A DNA stretch of 64,000 bases from Sphaerisporangium sp. Its GTDB lineage: Bacteria; Actinomycetota; Actinomycetes; Streptosporangiales; Streptosporangiaceae. The stretch spans positions 1 through 64,000 of the forward strand of contig JAOPYI010000050.1 in NCBI GenBank assembly GCA_025964675.1, written 5' to 3'. Position 1 is the first letter of the stretch. The number at the start of each line of letters is the position of its first letter. A program made the position numbers and the translations under genes. Shown here one piece after another: positions 29,724-38,331 of the stretch. The notes beneath the pieces are model-generated. The model ran no database searches. It was not told the origin of the DNA and saw nothing but the letters and a program-made list of their open reading frames with translations.

Positions 29724-30842
29724 GTGGCAGCCATCGATCCCGCAGAAGAGATCAGCGAGCTTACCGGCACACTGAAGGGCATTCAGGATGTGCTGGACCT
29801 CGACGTCATGCGCAAGCAGATCGCCGAGCTCGAGGAACAGGCTGCCGTGCCCGACCTGTGGAACGACCCCGAGCAGGCGCAGAAGGTCACCAGCAAGCTG
29901 TCGCACATGCAGGGTGAGCTCAACCGCGTCGAGAACCTCATCCGCAGGCTGGACGACATCTCCGTGCTGTACGAGCTCGCCGAGGCCGAGGACGACGCGG
30001 ACACCCGTGAGGAGGCCGGGCGAGAGCTCGCCTCCCTCCGCACCGACGTCAACGCCCTCGAGGTGCGCACGCTCCTGGCCGGGCCCTACGACGCCCGCGA
30101 GGCGCTGATCACCATCAACTCGCAGGCCGGTGGCGTGGACGCCGCCGACTGGGCGCAGATGCTGCTGCGCATGTACCTCCGCTGGGCCGAGCGCAAGGGC
30201 TACTCCACCGAGGTCTACGACACCTCCTACGCCGAGGAGGCCGGCATCAAGTCGGCCACGTTCGTGGTGAAGGCCCCCTACGCCTACGGCACGCTGAGAG
30301 GCGAGCACGGCACCCACCGGCTCGTCCGCATCAGCCCGTTCGATAACCAGGGCCGCCGCCAGACCTCCTTCGCCGGCGTCGACATCGTGCCGGTCGTCGA
30401 GAAGACCGACCACATCGACATCAATGAGGATGATCTACGCATCGACGTCTACCGTTCGTCGGGTCCCGGCGGCCAGGGCGTCAACACGACCGACTCCGCG
30501 GTGCGCATCACCCACCTGCCGAGCGGCATCGTGGTCTCCTGCCAGAACGAGCGTTCCCAGCTGCAGAACCGCGCCTCCGCGATGACGGTCCTGCAGGCCA
30601 AGCTGCTGGAGCGCAAGCGACAGGAGGAGGCGGCGAAGATGACGGAGCTGCGCGGCGAGACGACGACCTCGTGGGGCACCCAGATCCGCAACTACGTCCT
30701 GCACCCGTACCAGATCGTGAAGGACCTGCGCACCTCCGTCGAGGCGGGCAACCCCACCGCCGTGCTCGACGGCGACCTGGACGAGTTCATCGAGGGCGAG
30801 ATCCGCTGGACGCGCCGCCTGGAGTCGGGCGCGGCGGGCTGA
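29724..30842 (+). CDS. prfB: Peptide chain release factor 2
   Basis: 372 residues. The peptidyl-hydrolysis motif is [17 protein letters not shown]. The UGA-recognition segment contains SPF ([13 protein letters not shown]), as in RF2 rather than the PxT of RF1. No programmed frameshift site near codon 25 as in E. coli; the frame is continuous. Start GTG 29724 gives [10 protein letters not shown]; a TTG nine bases earlier is possible. It begins the conserved actinobacterial run prfB-ftsE-ftsX-smpB. Confidence 0.95.
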   Translation: MAAIDPAEEISELTGTLKGIQDVLDLDVMRKQIAELEEQAAVPDLWNDPEQAQKVTSKLSHMQGELNRVENLIRRLDDISVLYELAEAEDDADTREEAGRELASLRTDVNALEVRTLLAGPYDAREALITINSQAGGVDAADWAQMLLRMYLRWAERKGYSTEVYDTSYAEEAGIKSATFVVKAPYAYGTLRGEHGTHRLVRISPFDNQGRRQTSFAGVDIVPVVEKTDHIDINEDDLRIDVYRSSGPGGQGVNTTDSAVRITHLPSGIVVSCQNERSQLQNRASAMTVLQAKLLERKRQEEAAKMTELRGETTTSWGTQIRNYVLHPYQIVKDLRTSVEAGNPTAVLDGDLDEFIEGEIRWTRRLESGAAG

Positions 30843-30903
30843 CCTTCTGACGCGTCCCCTCCCGCGGACCCCGGCACGGCCGGGCCCGCGCGGATGACCG
30901 GCA

Positions 30904-30920
30904 GGCGCCCCTGAGGCGCC
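30904..30920. terminator. Possible hairpin between prfB and the zinc-ribbon gene
   Basis: GGCGCC, loop CCTGA, GGCGCC between two convergent stops. Short, no T tract. Confidence 0.3.
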
Positions 30921-30946
30921 GCGTAAGCCGTCGTACGGACGCCGGA

Positions 30947-31138
30947 TCAGGCGCCGTACAGGTGCTTGAGTGCGAGCGTACAGACGAGCAGGACAATCAG
31001 GACGACCGCGATGAACATGGGCGAAAAGCTGCCCAGTCCATGGTGGTGAACCCTGTCCCTGCTCGCCCGGCACGCGGGGCATCGGCCCTCCACCACGGGG
31101 CCGGCGCACTGGGCGCAGACGAGATGTTCGCAGCTCAC
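30947..31138 (-). CDS. Zinc-ribbon, single-TM miniprotein
   Basis: 63 residues. Cysteines at the N-terminus form a ribbon (Cys3, then CAQC and CPAC). After a short basic linker a hydrophobic helix MFIAVVLIVLLVCTLALKHL runs to the C-terminus, so it is likely a tail-anchored membrane protein with a cytosolic metal site. Start GTG 31138 with GAGGGAG upstream. Lies antisense between prfB and ftsE, sharing the ftsE promoter region. No function known to me. Confidence 0.7.
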   Translation of the reverse strand: MSCEHLVCAQCAGPVVEGRCPACRASRDRVHHHGLGSFSPMFIAVVLIVLLVCTLALKHLYGA

Positions 31139-31231
31139 GGGGTATCTCCCTCTCCACGGTGATCGCTTTACCAGCCTGTTAGCGAGTGTGGAATCGTTTT
31201 GTTTCCGTTATGGACGTTCCATGCCAGTGTT

Positions 31232-31356
31232 ACCCCTAGACTGAGCCTCGGCCAACCGGAACGTCGATCAATGGTAAAGAGCGGCGCCCCCCGGCCGGCG
31301 AGCAATGCGATGTGGCTCACGCAGCCACTTCCGCGTCCGTCCTAACCCCTAGACTG
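31232..31356 (+). promoter_or_regulatory. Twin ACCCCTAGACTG elements upstream of ftsE
   Basis: An identical 12-mer at 31232-31243 and 31345-31356, both containing TAGACT, a good actinobacterial -10. The second ends 19 bases before the ftsE GTG. They may be tandem promoters about 113 bases apart; -35 boxes are poor. Confidence 0.45.
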
Positions 31357-31374
31357 GCATGCCGTGATGCGCCT

Positions 31375-32064
31375 GTGATCCATTTCGATAATGTCACCAA
31401 GGTCTACGTTAACCAGAACCGGCCCGCCCTCGACCACGTCAGCGTCGACGTCGACAAGGGTGAGTTCGTGTTCCTGGTCGGTCCTTCGGGCTCGGGGAAG
31501 TCAACCTTCCTCCGGCTGGTCCTGAAGGAGGAGCGCCCGAACTCGGGCGCCATACATGTCGCCGGCAAGGATCTGGCGCGCCTGTCGAACTTCAAGGTGC
31601 CGCACCTGCGCCGCCGCATCGGCTGCGTGTTCCAGGACTTCCGGCTGCTGCCCAACAAGAACGTCTACGAGAACGTGGCGTTCGCGTTGGAGGTCATAGG
31701 CAAGCCGAGGCGGTTCATCCGCAAGGTGGTGCCTGAGGTAGTCGAGCTGGTCGGCCTCGATGGCAAGGCCCACCGCATGCCCGACGAGCTGTCCGGAGGT
31801 GAGCAACAGCGGGTCGCGATGGCCCGCGCATTCGTGAACCGCCCGATGATCCTGCTCGCGGACGAGCCCACGGGCAACATCGACCCCGCGACCAGCATCG
31901 GCATCATGAAGGTGCTCGACCGGATCAACCGGACCGGCACCACCGTCGTCATGGCCACCCATGACGCCGCCATTGTCGACTCCATGCGCAAACGCGTGGT
32001 CGAGCTGGAGGACGGCAAGATCGTCCGAGATCAGTCACGCGGCGTCTACGGTCAGGCGTACTGA
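31375..32064 (+). CDS. ftsE: Cell division ATP-binding protein FtsE
   Basis: 229 residues, ABC ATPase. Walker [14 protein letters not shown], signature [15 protein letters not shown], Walker [15 protein letters not shown]-loop ATHD. GTG 31375 gives the family start [11 protein letters not shown]; the frame extends upstream to 31312 but those residues are not conserved. With FtsX it transmits division signals to peptidoglycan hydrolases outside. 34 bases before ftsX. Confidence 0.96.
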   Translation: MIHFDNVTKVYVNQNRPALDHVSVDVDKGEFVFLVGPSGSGKSTFLRLVLKEERPNSGAIHVAGKDLARLSNFKVPHLRRRIGCVFQDFRLLPNKNVYENVAFALEVIGKPRRFIRKVVPEVVELVGLDGKAHRMPDELSGGEQQRVAMARAFVNRPMILLADEPTGNIDPATSIGIMKVLDRINRTGTTVVMATHDAAIVDSMRKRVVELEDGKIVRDQSRGVYGQAY

Positions 32065-32098
32065 TCACCAAGCGAGAGCAACAGGGGACACCCAAAGC

Positions 32099-33007
32099 AT
32101 GCGGGCAAACTTCATCTTCTCTGAGGTCTGGATCGGCCTTCGCCGCAACCTCACGATGACCGTCGCCGTCATCGTGACCGTGGCCATCGGCATGGCGCTG
32201 CTCGGCATTGGGCTCATGATCAACGCGCAGGTCGGGAGCATGAGCAGCTACTGGTCCGACAAGGTCCAGGTCTCGGCGTTCTTGTGCAAGAAGAACGACC
32301 CCTTCCAGGCGTGCAAGGGCCGCGGCGCGGTCACTCCCCAGGAGAGGGAAGCGCTGAAGACACAGATCGAGGGCATGCCCCAGGTGGACAGGGTCTTCTA
32401 CGAGGACCAGCAGAAGGCCTATGAGAATTTCAAGGCCTCCTACAGCAGCAACAACGTCTTCCTGTCGATCGTCAAGGCCGAGGACATGCCGGAGGCGTTC
32501 CGTGTCAAGCTGAAGAACCCCGATGAGTACAAGCCGGTGTTCGACGTCCTCAGCGGGATGCCAGGCGTCTCCTTCGTGTCGAACGACAAGCAGCTCCTCG
32601 AAAAGTTCTTCGGCCTGATGAACAGGCTCCGCAACGCGGCGCTCATCGTGGCCGTGATCCAGGTCTTCGCGGCGATACTGCTGATCGGCAACACGGTGCG
32701 GCTGTCCGCGTACAACCGGAGGCGGGAGACCGGCATCATGCGCCTGGTCGGAGCCTCCAACCTGTACATCCAGCTGCCGTTCGTCATGGAGGGCACCATC
32801 GCCGGCCTGGTCGGCGGCGTGATCTCGGCGATCCTGCTCATGCTGGCCAAGGTGGTCGTCTTCGACGGCATGCAGAGCTACTTCGTGCTGTCCACGCAGC
32901 TCGGCTGGAGCGAGGTCGCGCAGGTGATCACCCTCACCACCGTGGTCGGCGTGCTGATCTGTGTCCTGGCCTCCTTCGTGACCCTCCGGCGATACCTGAG
33001 GGTGTGA
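32099..33007 (+). CDS. ftsX: Cell division membrane protein FtsX
   Basis: 302 residues. Four TM segments: one near residues 20-45, then an extracellular domain, then three from about 185 to 300. The outer domain has a cysteine pair ([10 protein letters not shown]) as in mycobacterial FtsX, probably a disulfide. ATG 32099 gives [17 protein letters not shown]. Partner of FtsE; it binds and activates hydrolases of the NlpC/P60 (RipC) type in actinobacteria. Stop overlaps the region just before smpB. Confidence 0.96.
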   Translation: MRANFIFSEVWIGLRRNLTMTVAVIVTVAIGMALLGIGLMINAQVGSMSSYWSDKVQVSAFLCKKNDPFQACKGRGAVTPQEREALKTQIEGMPQVDRVFYEDQQKAYENFKASYSSNNVFLSIVKAEDMPEAFRVKLKNPDEYKPVFDVLSGMPGVSFVSNDKQLLEKFFGLMNRLRNAALIVAVIQVFAAILLIGNTVRLSAYNRRRETGIMRLVGASNLYIQLPFVMEGTIAGLVGGVISAILLMLAKVVVFDGMQSYFVLSTQLGWSEVAQVITLTTVVGVLICVLASFVTLRRYLRV

Positions 33008-33017
33008 CGCACCCCGG

Positions 33018-33023
33018 TAGGCT
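33018..33023 (+). promoter_or_regulatory. Leaderless promoter -10 (TAGGCT) for smpB
   Basis: TAGGCT ends seven bases before ATG 33031, the canonical spacing for transcription starting at or next to the A of ATG. No ribosome site. smpB may thus be transcribed apart from ftsEX. Confidence 0.55.
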
Positions 33024-33030
33024 CGCAGCT

Positions 33031-33498
33031 ATGCCACGTGAGACCGGGCGCAAGCTCATCGCCCAGAACAAGCGTGCCCGCCACGACTACAACATCGAGG
33101 ACACCTACGAAGCCGGGCTCGTCCTGATGGGCACGGAGGTGAAATCCCTCCGTGCCGGCCGGGCAAGCCTCTCGGACGGATACGCCCAGGTCAAGGATGA
33201 CGAGGTGTGGTTGATGAACATCCACATCCCGGAGTACCACATGGGCACGTGGACCAACCACGCGGCGCGGCGCCCTCGCAAGCTCCTGCTGCACCGTAAG
33301 GAGATCGGGAAGATCGTCAACAAGACCAAGGAGTCCGGGCTGACCCTTGTTCCCCTCTCCCTGTACTTCAAGGACGGCAAGGCCAAGATCGAGATCGGCC
33401 TGGCCAGGGGCAAGAAGACCTGGGACAAGCGGCACGACCTCGCGGAGAAGCAGGCGACCCGGGAGATGGCCCGCGCTGTTCGTCACCGCAACCGATGA
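33031..33498 (+). CDS. smpB: SsrA-binding protein SmpB
   Basis: 155 residues. N-terminal [20 protein letters not shown], core [20 protein letters not shown], and basic C-terminal tail [20 protein letters not shown] that folds in the decoding channel. It delivers tmRNA to stalled ribosomes. ATG 33031 is the family start; the GTG at 33004 overlapping the ftsX stop would add nine odd residues. The tmRNA gene lies 2.2 kb downstream. Confidence 0.97.
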   Translation: MPRETGRKLIAQNKRARHDYNIEDTYEAGLVLMGTEVKSLRAGRASLSDGYAQVKDDEVWLMNIHIPEYHMGTWTNHAARRPRKLLLHRKEIGKIVNKTKESGLTLVPLSLYFKDGKAKIEIGLARGKKTWDKRHDLAEKQATREMARAVRHRNR

Positions 33499-33511
33499 GG
33501 TCAGATCAGTC

Positions 33512-35413
33512 GTGGCGCTAGCCGTACGTTTGAGAAGGGCGCTCGCCGCGGGGCTTTCGCTCGCCGCGGTCGTTCCCCTGCTGGCGGCCTGCTTCGCCGA
33601 GCCGTCTCCGCACGAGGCCGTCAGCGAGTTCCTGGTCGGGTGGCAGTCCGGCGACTTCGACGCCGCCGCGGGACGGACCGACGGCGACCCCAAGGTCGTG
33701 AAGAAGGCCCTGGAGGACGCCGGCCTGCAGCTCGACGCCGCGTCGATCCGCTTCTCGCTCAAGGGCCTGAGGACGAGCGGCGGCGACGCCGACGCGCGTT
33801 TCCACGTCCAGGTCGACCTCGGGGACAACAACCCCCTCTGGCAGTACGACAACGATCTGCCGCTCCACCTGGTCGGTGGCGTCTGGAAGGTCCGCTGGTC
33901 CCCGAGCGTCATCCACCCGCAGCTGCGCGAGGGGCAGCGCTTCGCGGTCGAGGTGTCCTCCGAGGGCCGCCGCCCCATCGAGGACCGCAACGGCGACGCG
34001 CTCCAGACCGAGGCCACGCTCTACGTCGCGGGCGTCTATCCCGCCAGGGTCAAGGACCCCGTGGGCGTCTGCGAGCGGCTGTTCCAAGTGACCGGCTTCG
34101 CCCAGGACCGGCTGCTCAGCCGCATCAGGTCCGCGCCCCCGCAGGACTTCGTGCCGCTCGTGACCTTCGGCGGCACCAAGTACGCCCAGCTCCGCGACCG
34201 GCTGGACGAGATCCCCGACCTGAAGATCGACAAGCAGTCGCAGCCGGTGGCGCCCGCCCAGCCCGCCGACATCATCGGCAAGGTCGGCGCTATCACACCC
34301 GAGACCGAGCAGCAGCTCGGCGGCCCGCAGCGGGCCGGTGACACCGTCGGCCAGGGCGGCCTGCAGAAGGCCTACCAGGACCAGCTCACCGGGTCCACCG
34401 GCACCAAGGTCATCACCTACGACCTGAAGACCAGCGAGCAGGTGGCCGAGCTCGCCAAGTGGCCGGGCAGGTCCAACACGACGTCGGTGAAGACCACGAT
34501 CGACAGGGGCGTGCAGCGGTCCGCCGATCTGGCCGTCGGCGGCACCATCCCGGCTGTCCTGGTCGCCGTCAAGGCGTCGAGCGGCGAGATCCTGGCCGTG
34601 GGCTCCCACGGGATGAACCAGGAGAAGGACGCCCTCGACGGCCGCTTCCCCCCCGGCACCGCGTTCTCGATCGTCGCGGCCGAGGGGCTCCTCGGTCCTG
34701 GCGGAGTCGATCCCAAGCAGAAGGTGCCGTGTCCGGCCGACCGCACGGTCGGAGGCGCGCGGTTCCAGCAGACGGCGCTCCCGGTCGGCACGTCGCCCAC
34801 CGTCACGGCCGACTTCGCCCATGGATGCGTCACCGCGCTAGCGTCGCTGGCCCGCCGCGTCGACGCGGGCGCCCTGACCCAGGCCGCCACCCGCTTCGGC
34901 ATCGGCGGAGACTGGAGCCTGCCGCTGCGGTCGTTCAGCGGCACCTTGCCGCCGGCCACGACCGACGCCGCCAAGGCGAAGATCATCGCTGGTCAGACCG
35001 TGCGGGTCAGCCCCTTGTCGATGGCCCTGGTCGCCGGGGCCGTCGCCTCCGGCACCTGGCGGCCGCCCACGCTGGTCACCTCTCCCGCCTCGCCCGACCT
35101 GTCATCCGACGTCCCGCCGATCCCGGCTCCGCGCCCCGTCCCGCTGGACTCCGGCACGCTCTCCAAGCTGCGCGCGCTGATGCGGTCAGGGGTCACCTCG
35201 GGCACCGCCCTCGCGGCCACGGCGCCCGGCGAGAACGTGTACGGCCTCTCGTCCGCCATCACCTACACCGACAAGAAGCGTCCGCGGAGCCTTTCGTGGT
35301 TCATCGGGTGGCAGGGCGACGTGGCGGTGGCCGTGCTGACCGAGACGGTCAACACGGCGGCGTCCGCGCAGATCGCGGGCCTGTTCTTCAACAACGCCCG
35401 CACGGCGGCCTGA
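33512..35413 (+). CDS. PBP2/MecA-like lipoprotein with degenerate transpeptidase domain
   Basis: 633 residues. Lipobox LAAC (Cys27), then an NTF2-like MecA_N domain (about 30-145), a dimerisation domain and a transpeptidase-fold domain (about 330-633). All three active-site motifs are lost. The SxxK site PGSTFK reads PGTAFS (Thr383, Ser386). The SxN site SCNTA reads GCVTA (438-442). KTGTA reads LSSA (579-582). The flanking segments that identify the family are kept (TSGTA, LSWFIGWQGD). So it should not crosslink peptidoglycan and may be a scaffold or regulator. GTG 33512 start; TTG 33530 is possible. 13 bases after smpB. Confidence 0.85.
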   Translation: MALAVRLRRALAAGLSLAAVVPLLAACFAEPSPHEAVSEFLVGWQSGDFDAAAGRTDGDPKVVKKALEDAGLQLDAASIRFSLKGLRTSGGDADARFHVQVDLGDNNPLWQYDNDLPLHLVGGVWKVRWSPSVIHPQLREGQRFAVEVSSEGRRPIEDRNGDALQTEATLYVAGVYPARVKDPVGVCERLFQVTGFAQDRLLSRIRSAPPQDFVPLVTFGGTKYAQLRDRLDEIPDLKIDKQSQPVAPAQPADIIGKVGAITPETEQQLGGPQRAGDTVGQGGLQKAYQDQLTGSTGTKVITYDLKTSEQVAELAKWPGRSNTTSVKTTIDRGVQRSADLAVGGTIPAVLVAVKASSGEILAVGSHGMNQEKDALDGRFPPGTAFSIVAAEGLLGPGGVDPKQKVPCPADRTVGGARFQQTALPVGTSPTVTADFAHGCVTALASLARRVDAGALTQAATRFGIGGDWSLPLRSFSGTLPPATTDAAKAKIIAGQTVRVSPLSMALVAGAVASGTWRPPTLVTSPASPDLSSDVPPIPAPRPVPLDSGTLSKLRALMRSGVTSGTALAATAPGENVYGLSSAITYTDKKRPRSLSWFIGWQGDVAVAVLTETVNTAASAQIAGLFFNNARTAA

Positions 35414-35516
35414 AAAATAGTTCGCCGGGCGAGCAACCATCGGCGGCTCGTCCTGCGTCTTTCTGGGTGACTGGGCACCGCTTGGGGGTTGCGGGCTCAG
35501 TCGCCGTAATGAGACC

Positions 35517-35541
35517 AGGGCTTCTTCTCGGGGGAAGCCCT
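35517..35541. terminator. Possible terminator after the PBP-like gene
   Basis: AGGGCTTC (35517-35524) pairs exactly with GAAGCCCT (35534-35541). The loop is nine bases. About 100 bases past the stop. Confidence 0.4.
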
Positions 35542-35642
35542 GCCGTCCGGACCGGCTCGACCCTGCCGGTCGGCCCCCGGGGCGTGTGCCTCGTGCCACG
35601 TCCCGGGGGTTTCGGCCTGTACGGGGCCGTGGGGGAATCAAG

Positions 35643-35673
35643 TTGGCGCCACGGGTGTTGAGTGGAGTATCTT
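35643..35673 (+). promoter_or_regulatory. Candidate ssrA promoter
   Basis: TTGGCG (35643-35648) and TATCTT (35668-35673), spacer 19. Initiation near 35680 would give a pre-tmRNA with a short 5' leader, removed by RNase P. Confidence 0.45.
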
Positions 35674-35716
35674 CTGGATGCCTGGTCTTTCGCGAGGCCG
35701 GGCGGACAACTCCACA

Positions 35717-36091
35717 GGGGGTGACTGGTTTCGACTTCGGCATGTCGCGCCAGGGGAAGCGGGTCGAGGACTGCGGACATAACCTCGTTAATCCTGTGAC
35801 CGCAAAACAATAAGTGCCAATAACACGCGCACTCAGGGCCACATGGCCCTCGCCGCCTGAGCGAGGACCAAGCCCTTGTCAGCCCGGGACCGCCTCCGGC
35901 CCGGATCTGGCATCGCTAGGAGGCTAAACCGATCGACCCGGTCACGGGGACGATAGGGAAACCAAACAGTGACTGAGCCCGTCGATGACACGCCTGCGTG
36001 ATCACCGGGGCTGAGAAAATCGCAGCAGGCTGCACCCGGAGAAGCCCTGTCGTGGTGTTGAAGGACGCGGGTTCGATTCCCGCCACCTCCA
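35717..36091 (+). ncRNA. ssrA: Transfer-messenger RNA
   Basis: About 375 bases. The 5' end GGGGGTGACTGG pairs with 3' CACCTCC (seven pairs, one G-U) to form the acceptor stem. The T arm is GCGGGTTCGATTCCCGC. CCA is not encoded after the discriminator A. The tag reading frame is 35816-35860: Ala-Asn-Asn-Thr-Arg-Thr-Gln-Gly-His-Met-Ala-Leu-Ala-Ala, then TGA. It ends in the ALAA degron. It rescues stalled ribosomes with SmpB (33031). A strong terminator follows 10 bases later. Confidence 0.96.
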
Positions 36092-36100
36092 CAGCACGAG

Positions 36101-36140
36101 CCCTGCCCACCGGCCATCAGGCCGGTGGGCAGGGTTTTTT
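36101..36140 (+). terminator. Rho-independent terminator of ssrA
   Basis: Perfect 15-bp stem (36101-36115 with 36120-36134), loop ATCA, followed by six T. The clearest intrinsic terminator in the window. Confidence 0.95.
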
Positions 36141-36268
36141 CGCTTTCACCCGCCGCGAGCTCCCTACCGGCCGCGTGGGGAGACGCCTACGTTGAGGTGA
36201 TAGGGGCTCGCACGGCAGTGGTCGGCCAATCCGTCGGCGGCCCTGGTCGCCCGGGACCATCCGGCTGG

Positions 36269-36874
36269 TCAGCGGTACAGGTGGATGGCGCCGGTGAGGG
36301 CTTGGCGCGCGACGGCGAGCACCTCGTCGGCGACGGCCGCCGACGGTGGCGGCGCGACGACCTGCACCATCTGCGTGGTGGGCTCGCCGATGCCGGGGAA
36401 CAGCTCCCACTTCCACGCCGGACTGGCAGGGCTGTCGAAGCGATCGAGGGAGACGACCAGCGGCGCCGTCCCGTCCCAGCCCCACGGCGGCGTCTGCGGG
36501 AGCCGGGCCAGGCGAATCGAGGCGAGGGGCGCCGGGGCGGTCCCTTCGCCGTCCGTTCGGGGCCGGAGCATGGCCAGCCCGGCGCGCTGAGCCGCCTCGG
36601 CGAGCAGGGCGAGCGGGTCGTCCAGATCGTCCACGGAGGCGCGCCGGTACGCGGTCGTCTGCCCGAGCAGGACCGCCTCGGCGAGGCGGTGGTCGCTGCC
36701 GTGGATGCCCGCCCAGTCGGCGGCGCCGATGCCGTGGCGCCCCCCCGTAGCGTGCAGGCCGGCCAGCAGCTTGGTCGCCGCGTCAAGCACCGAGGGGGTG
36801 TAGACCGTGCGGTACTGCGCCCTCGCCGCCTGCTCGATCATCCGTCCCGCGGAGACGGTCGTGGTGGTGGTCAT
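36269..36874 (-). CDS. Hypothetical protein with N-terminal Thr run
   Basis: 201 residues, start ATG 36874 (M then five Thr). No signal peptide or membrane segment. A conserved-looking C-terminal half has WKWELFPGIGEPTTQMVQVV and a final ALTGAIHLYR. I do not recognise the family. Coding is supported by strong third-position GC across the frame and by the lack of a better frame. Divergent from nothing obvious; downstream it faces the ssrA terminator. Confidence 0.6.
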   Translation of the reverse strand: MTTTTTVSAGRMIEQAARAQYRTVYTPSVLDAATKLLAGLHATGGRHGIGAADWAGIHGSDHRLAEAVLLGQTTAYRRASVDDLDDPLALLAEAAQRAGLAMLRPRTDGEGTAPAPLASIRLARLPQTPPWGWDGTAPLVVSLDRFDSPASPAWKWELFPGIGEPTTQMVQVVAPPPSAAVADEVLAVARQALTGAIHLYR

Positions 36875-37036
36875 CGGCTGCCATTCTCCATCGCGGCGAT
36901 CGGTCGTCTCGCCCCTGACCGTAGGACTCTAGCCGTTCTTGATCCAAATCATGCCGCGGGGGGGCTTCTTTCACACCGGGTGGTTCGGGTATCGCGATCG
37001 CCTTAGGGCTTTTCGTGCGTGTGATGATGCAGTTTC

Positions 37037-38128
37037 TCAGCTGCCGGAGAGGGTGCCCAGGGTCACGGTCACCGTCTGGGTCTTTCCGTCGGGGTGCAGG
37101 ATCTCGACCTTCGCCTGCTCGCCGGGCTTGAGGCCGGCCAGGATCTCGGAGAGCGCCGCGGCTGTGGGAGTCGGCTTCCCGTTGACGCTGAGGATGATGT
37201 CACCGGGCTTGATGCCGGCCCGTGCCGCCCCGCTGCCGGCGTCGACCTGGGCGACGCCGACACCGACCGGCTGGCCGTCGGGGCCTACGACGGTGTTGAC
37301 CCGGACGCCCAGGGCGGCACGTCGCGTGTTGACGACCTTGCCGCTCTTGATGATCTGGTCGGCGACGTCCTTGGCCGTGGTGCTGGGGATGGCGAAGCCG
37401 ATGCCCGGGGCCGCGCCGCCGCCGAGCTCGGGGTTGATCGCTGCCAGCGTGGGGATGCCGATGACCTCGCCGGACAGGTTGGTCAGCGCTCCGCCGCTGT
37501 TCCCGGGGTTGATGGACGCCGAGGTCTGGATGGCGTTGGTTATCGTGGCCCCGGGCGATCCCTCACCCTGGGGCTCGGTGACCGTGCGGCCGAGCGCGGA
37601 CACGATGCCGTTGGTCACGCTGCCCGACAGGCCCAGCGGATTGCCCATGGCCAGCACGATCTGGCCCACCTTCAGCTTGGTGGAGTCGCCGAACGTCGCC
37701 GGGGTGAGCCCCGACCTGTCGCCGACCCGGATGATGGCGAGGTCGCCCAGGGGGTACGACGCGACGAGGCTGGCCTTGCGCGGCTTGCCGCCCGTGGCGA
37801 GCGTGACCTCGAAGCTCGTCGCCTTACCCACCACATGGGCATTTGTCACGATGTGTCCCTTGGTGTCGTACACCACACCCGAGCCCAGACCCCGTTTCGT
37901 GTTGATTTGCACGATCGACGGCAGGACCTGGGCGATGACCCGCTCGTACGCCTCCTCCTCACCGATCACCGTCGTGTCCGGCTTCGCCGTGCGCCCGGCC
38001 GTGCTGGTCGAGGCCGGTGATCCGGTGACCCCGCAGCCGCTGAACACCACCAGGACCCCGGCCACCGCGACAGTGATGATGTGCCGGCTGAAATGTCCGG
38101 CCCGCCGGTTACTTGGTGTAGTTCCCAT
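37037..38128 (-). CDS. HtrA/DegP-like serine protease lipoprotein
   Basis: 363 residues. Signal with lipobox FSGC (Cys about 32), then a trypsin-like domain with His in VTNAHVVG, Asp in YPLGDLAIIRV and Ser in INPGNSGGAL, then one PDZ domain (about 265-355; AGIKPGDIILSVNGKPTPT). Typical of extracytoplasmic quality-control proteases. The lipobox suggests anchoring rather than the usual single TM helix. Divergent from 38332 with 203 bases between. Confidence 0.88.
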   Translation of the reverse strand: MGTTPSNRRAGHFSRHIITVAVAGVLVVFSGCGVTGSPASTSTAGRTAKPDTTVIGEEEAYERVIAQVLPSIVQINTKRGLGSGVVYDTKGHIVTNAHVVGKATSFEVTLATGGKPRKASLVASYPLGDLAIIRVGDRSGLTPATFGDSTKLKVGQIVLAMGNPLGLSGSVTNGIVSALGRTVTEPQGEGSPGATITNAIQTSASINPGNSGGALTNLSGEVIGIPTLAAINPELGGGAAPGIGFAIPSTTAKDVADQIIKSGKVVNTRRAALGVRVNTVVGPDGQPVGVGVAQVDAGSGAARAGIKPGDIILSVNGKPTPTAAALSEILAGLKPGEQAKVEILHPDGKTQTVTVTLGTLSGS

Positions 38129-38319
38129 GGCACAGGTGATTCCCGACCACGGGGAAGATACTCGCCGTTCCGCGCCAATGGGTTGATCTTGTGAACCGGG
38201 GCGGCCCCAAGCGGGAGCCCGAATTTCTTGTCCGAGGGCCCAGGCTCCCTACCTGCCGAAACGGGCCGTTGACCTCTGGGATCTGGGATGCGGGCCCGCA
38301 TGGATCACGATTTGTGACG

Positions 38320-38325
38320 TAGTCT
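38320..38325 (+). promoter_or_regulatory. Leaderless-type -10 (TAGTCT)
   Basis: TAGTCT ends six bases before ATG 38332, with no ribosome site. Confidence 0.5.
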
Positions 38326-38331
38326 GCGGAC

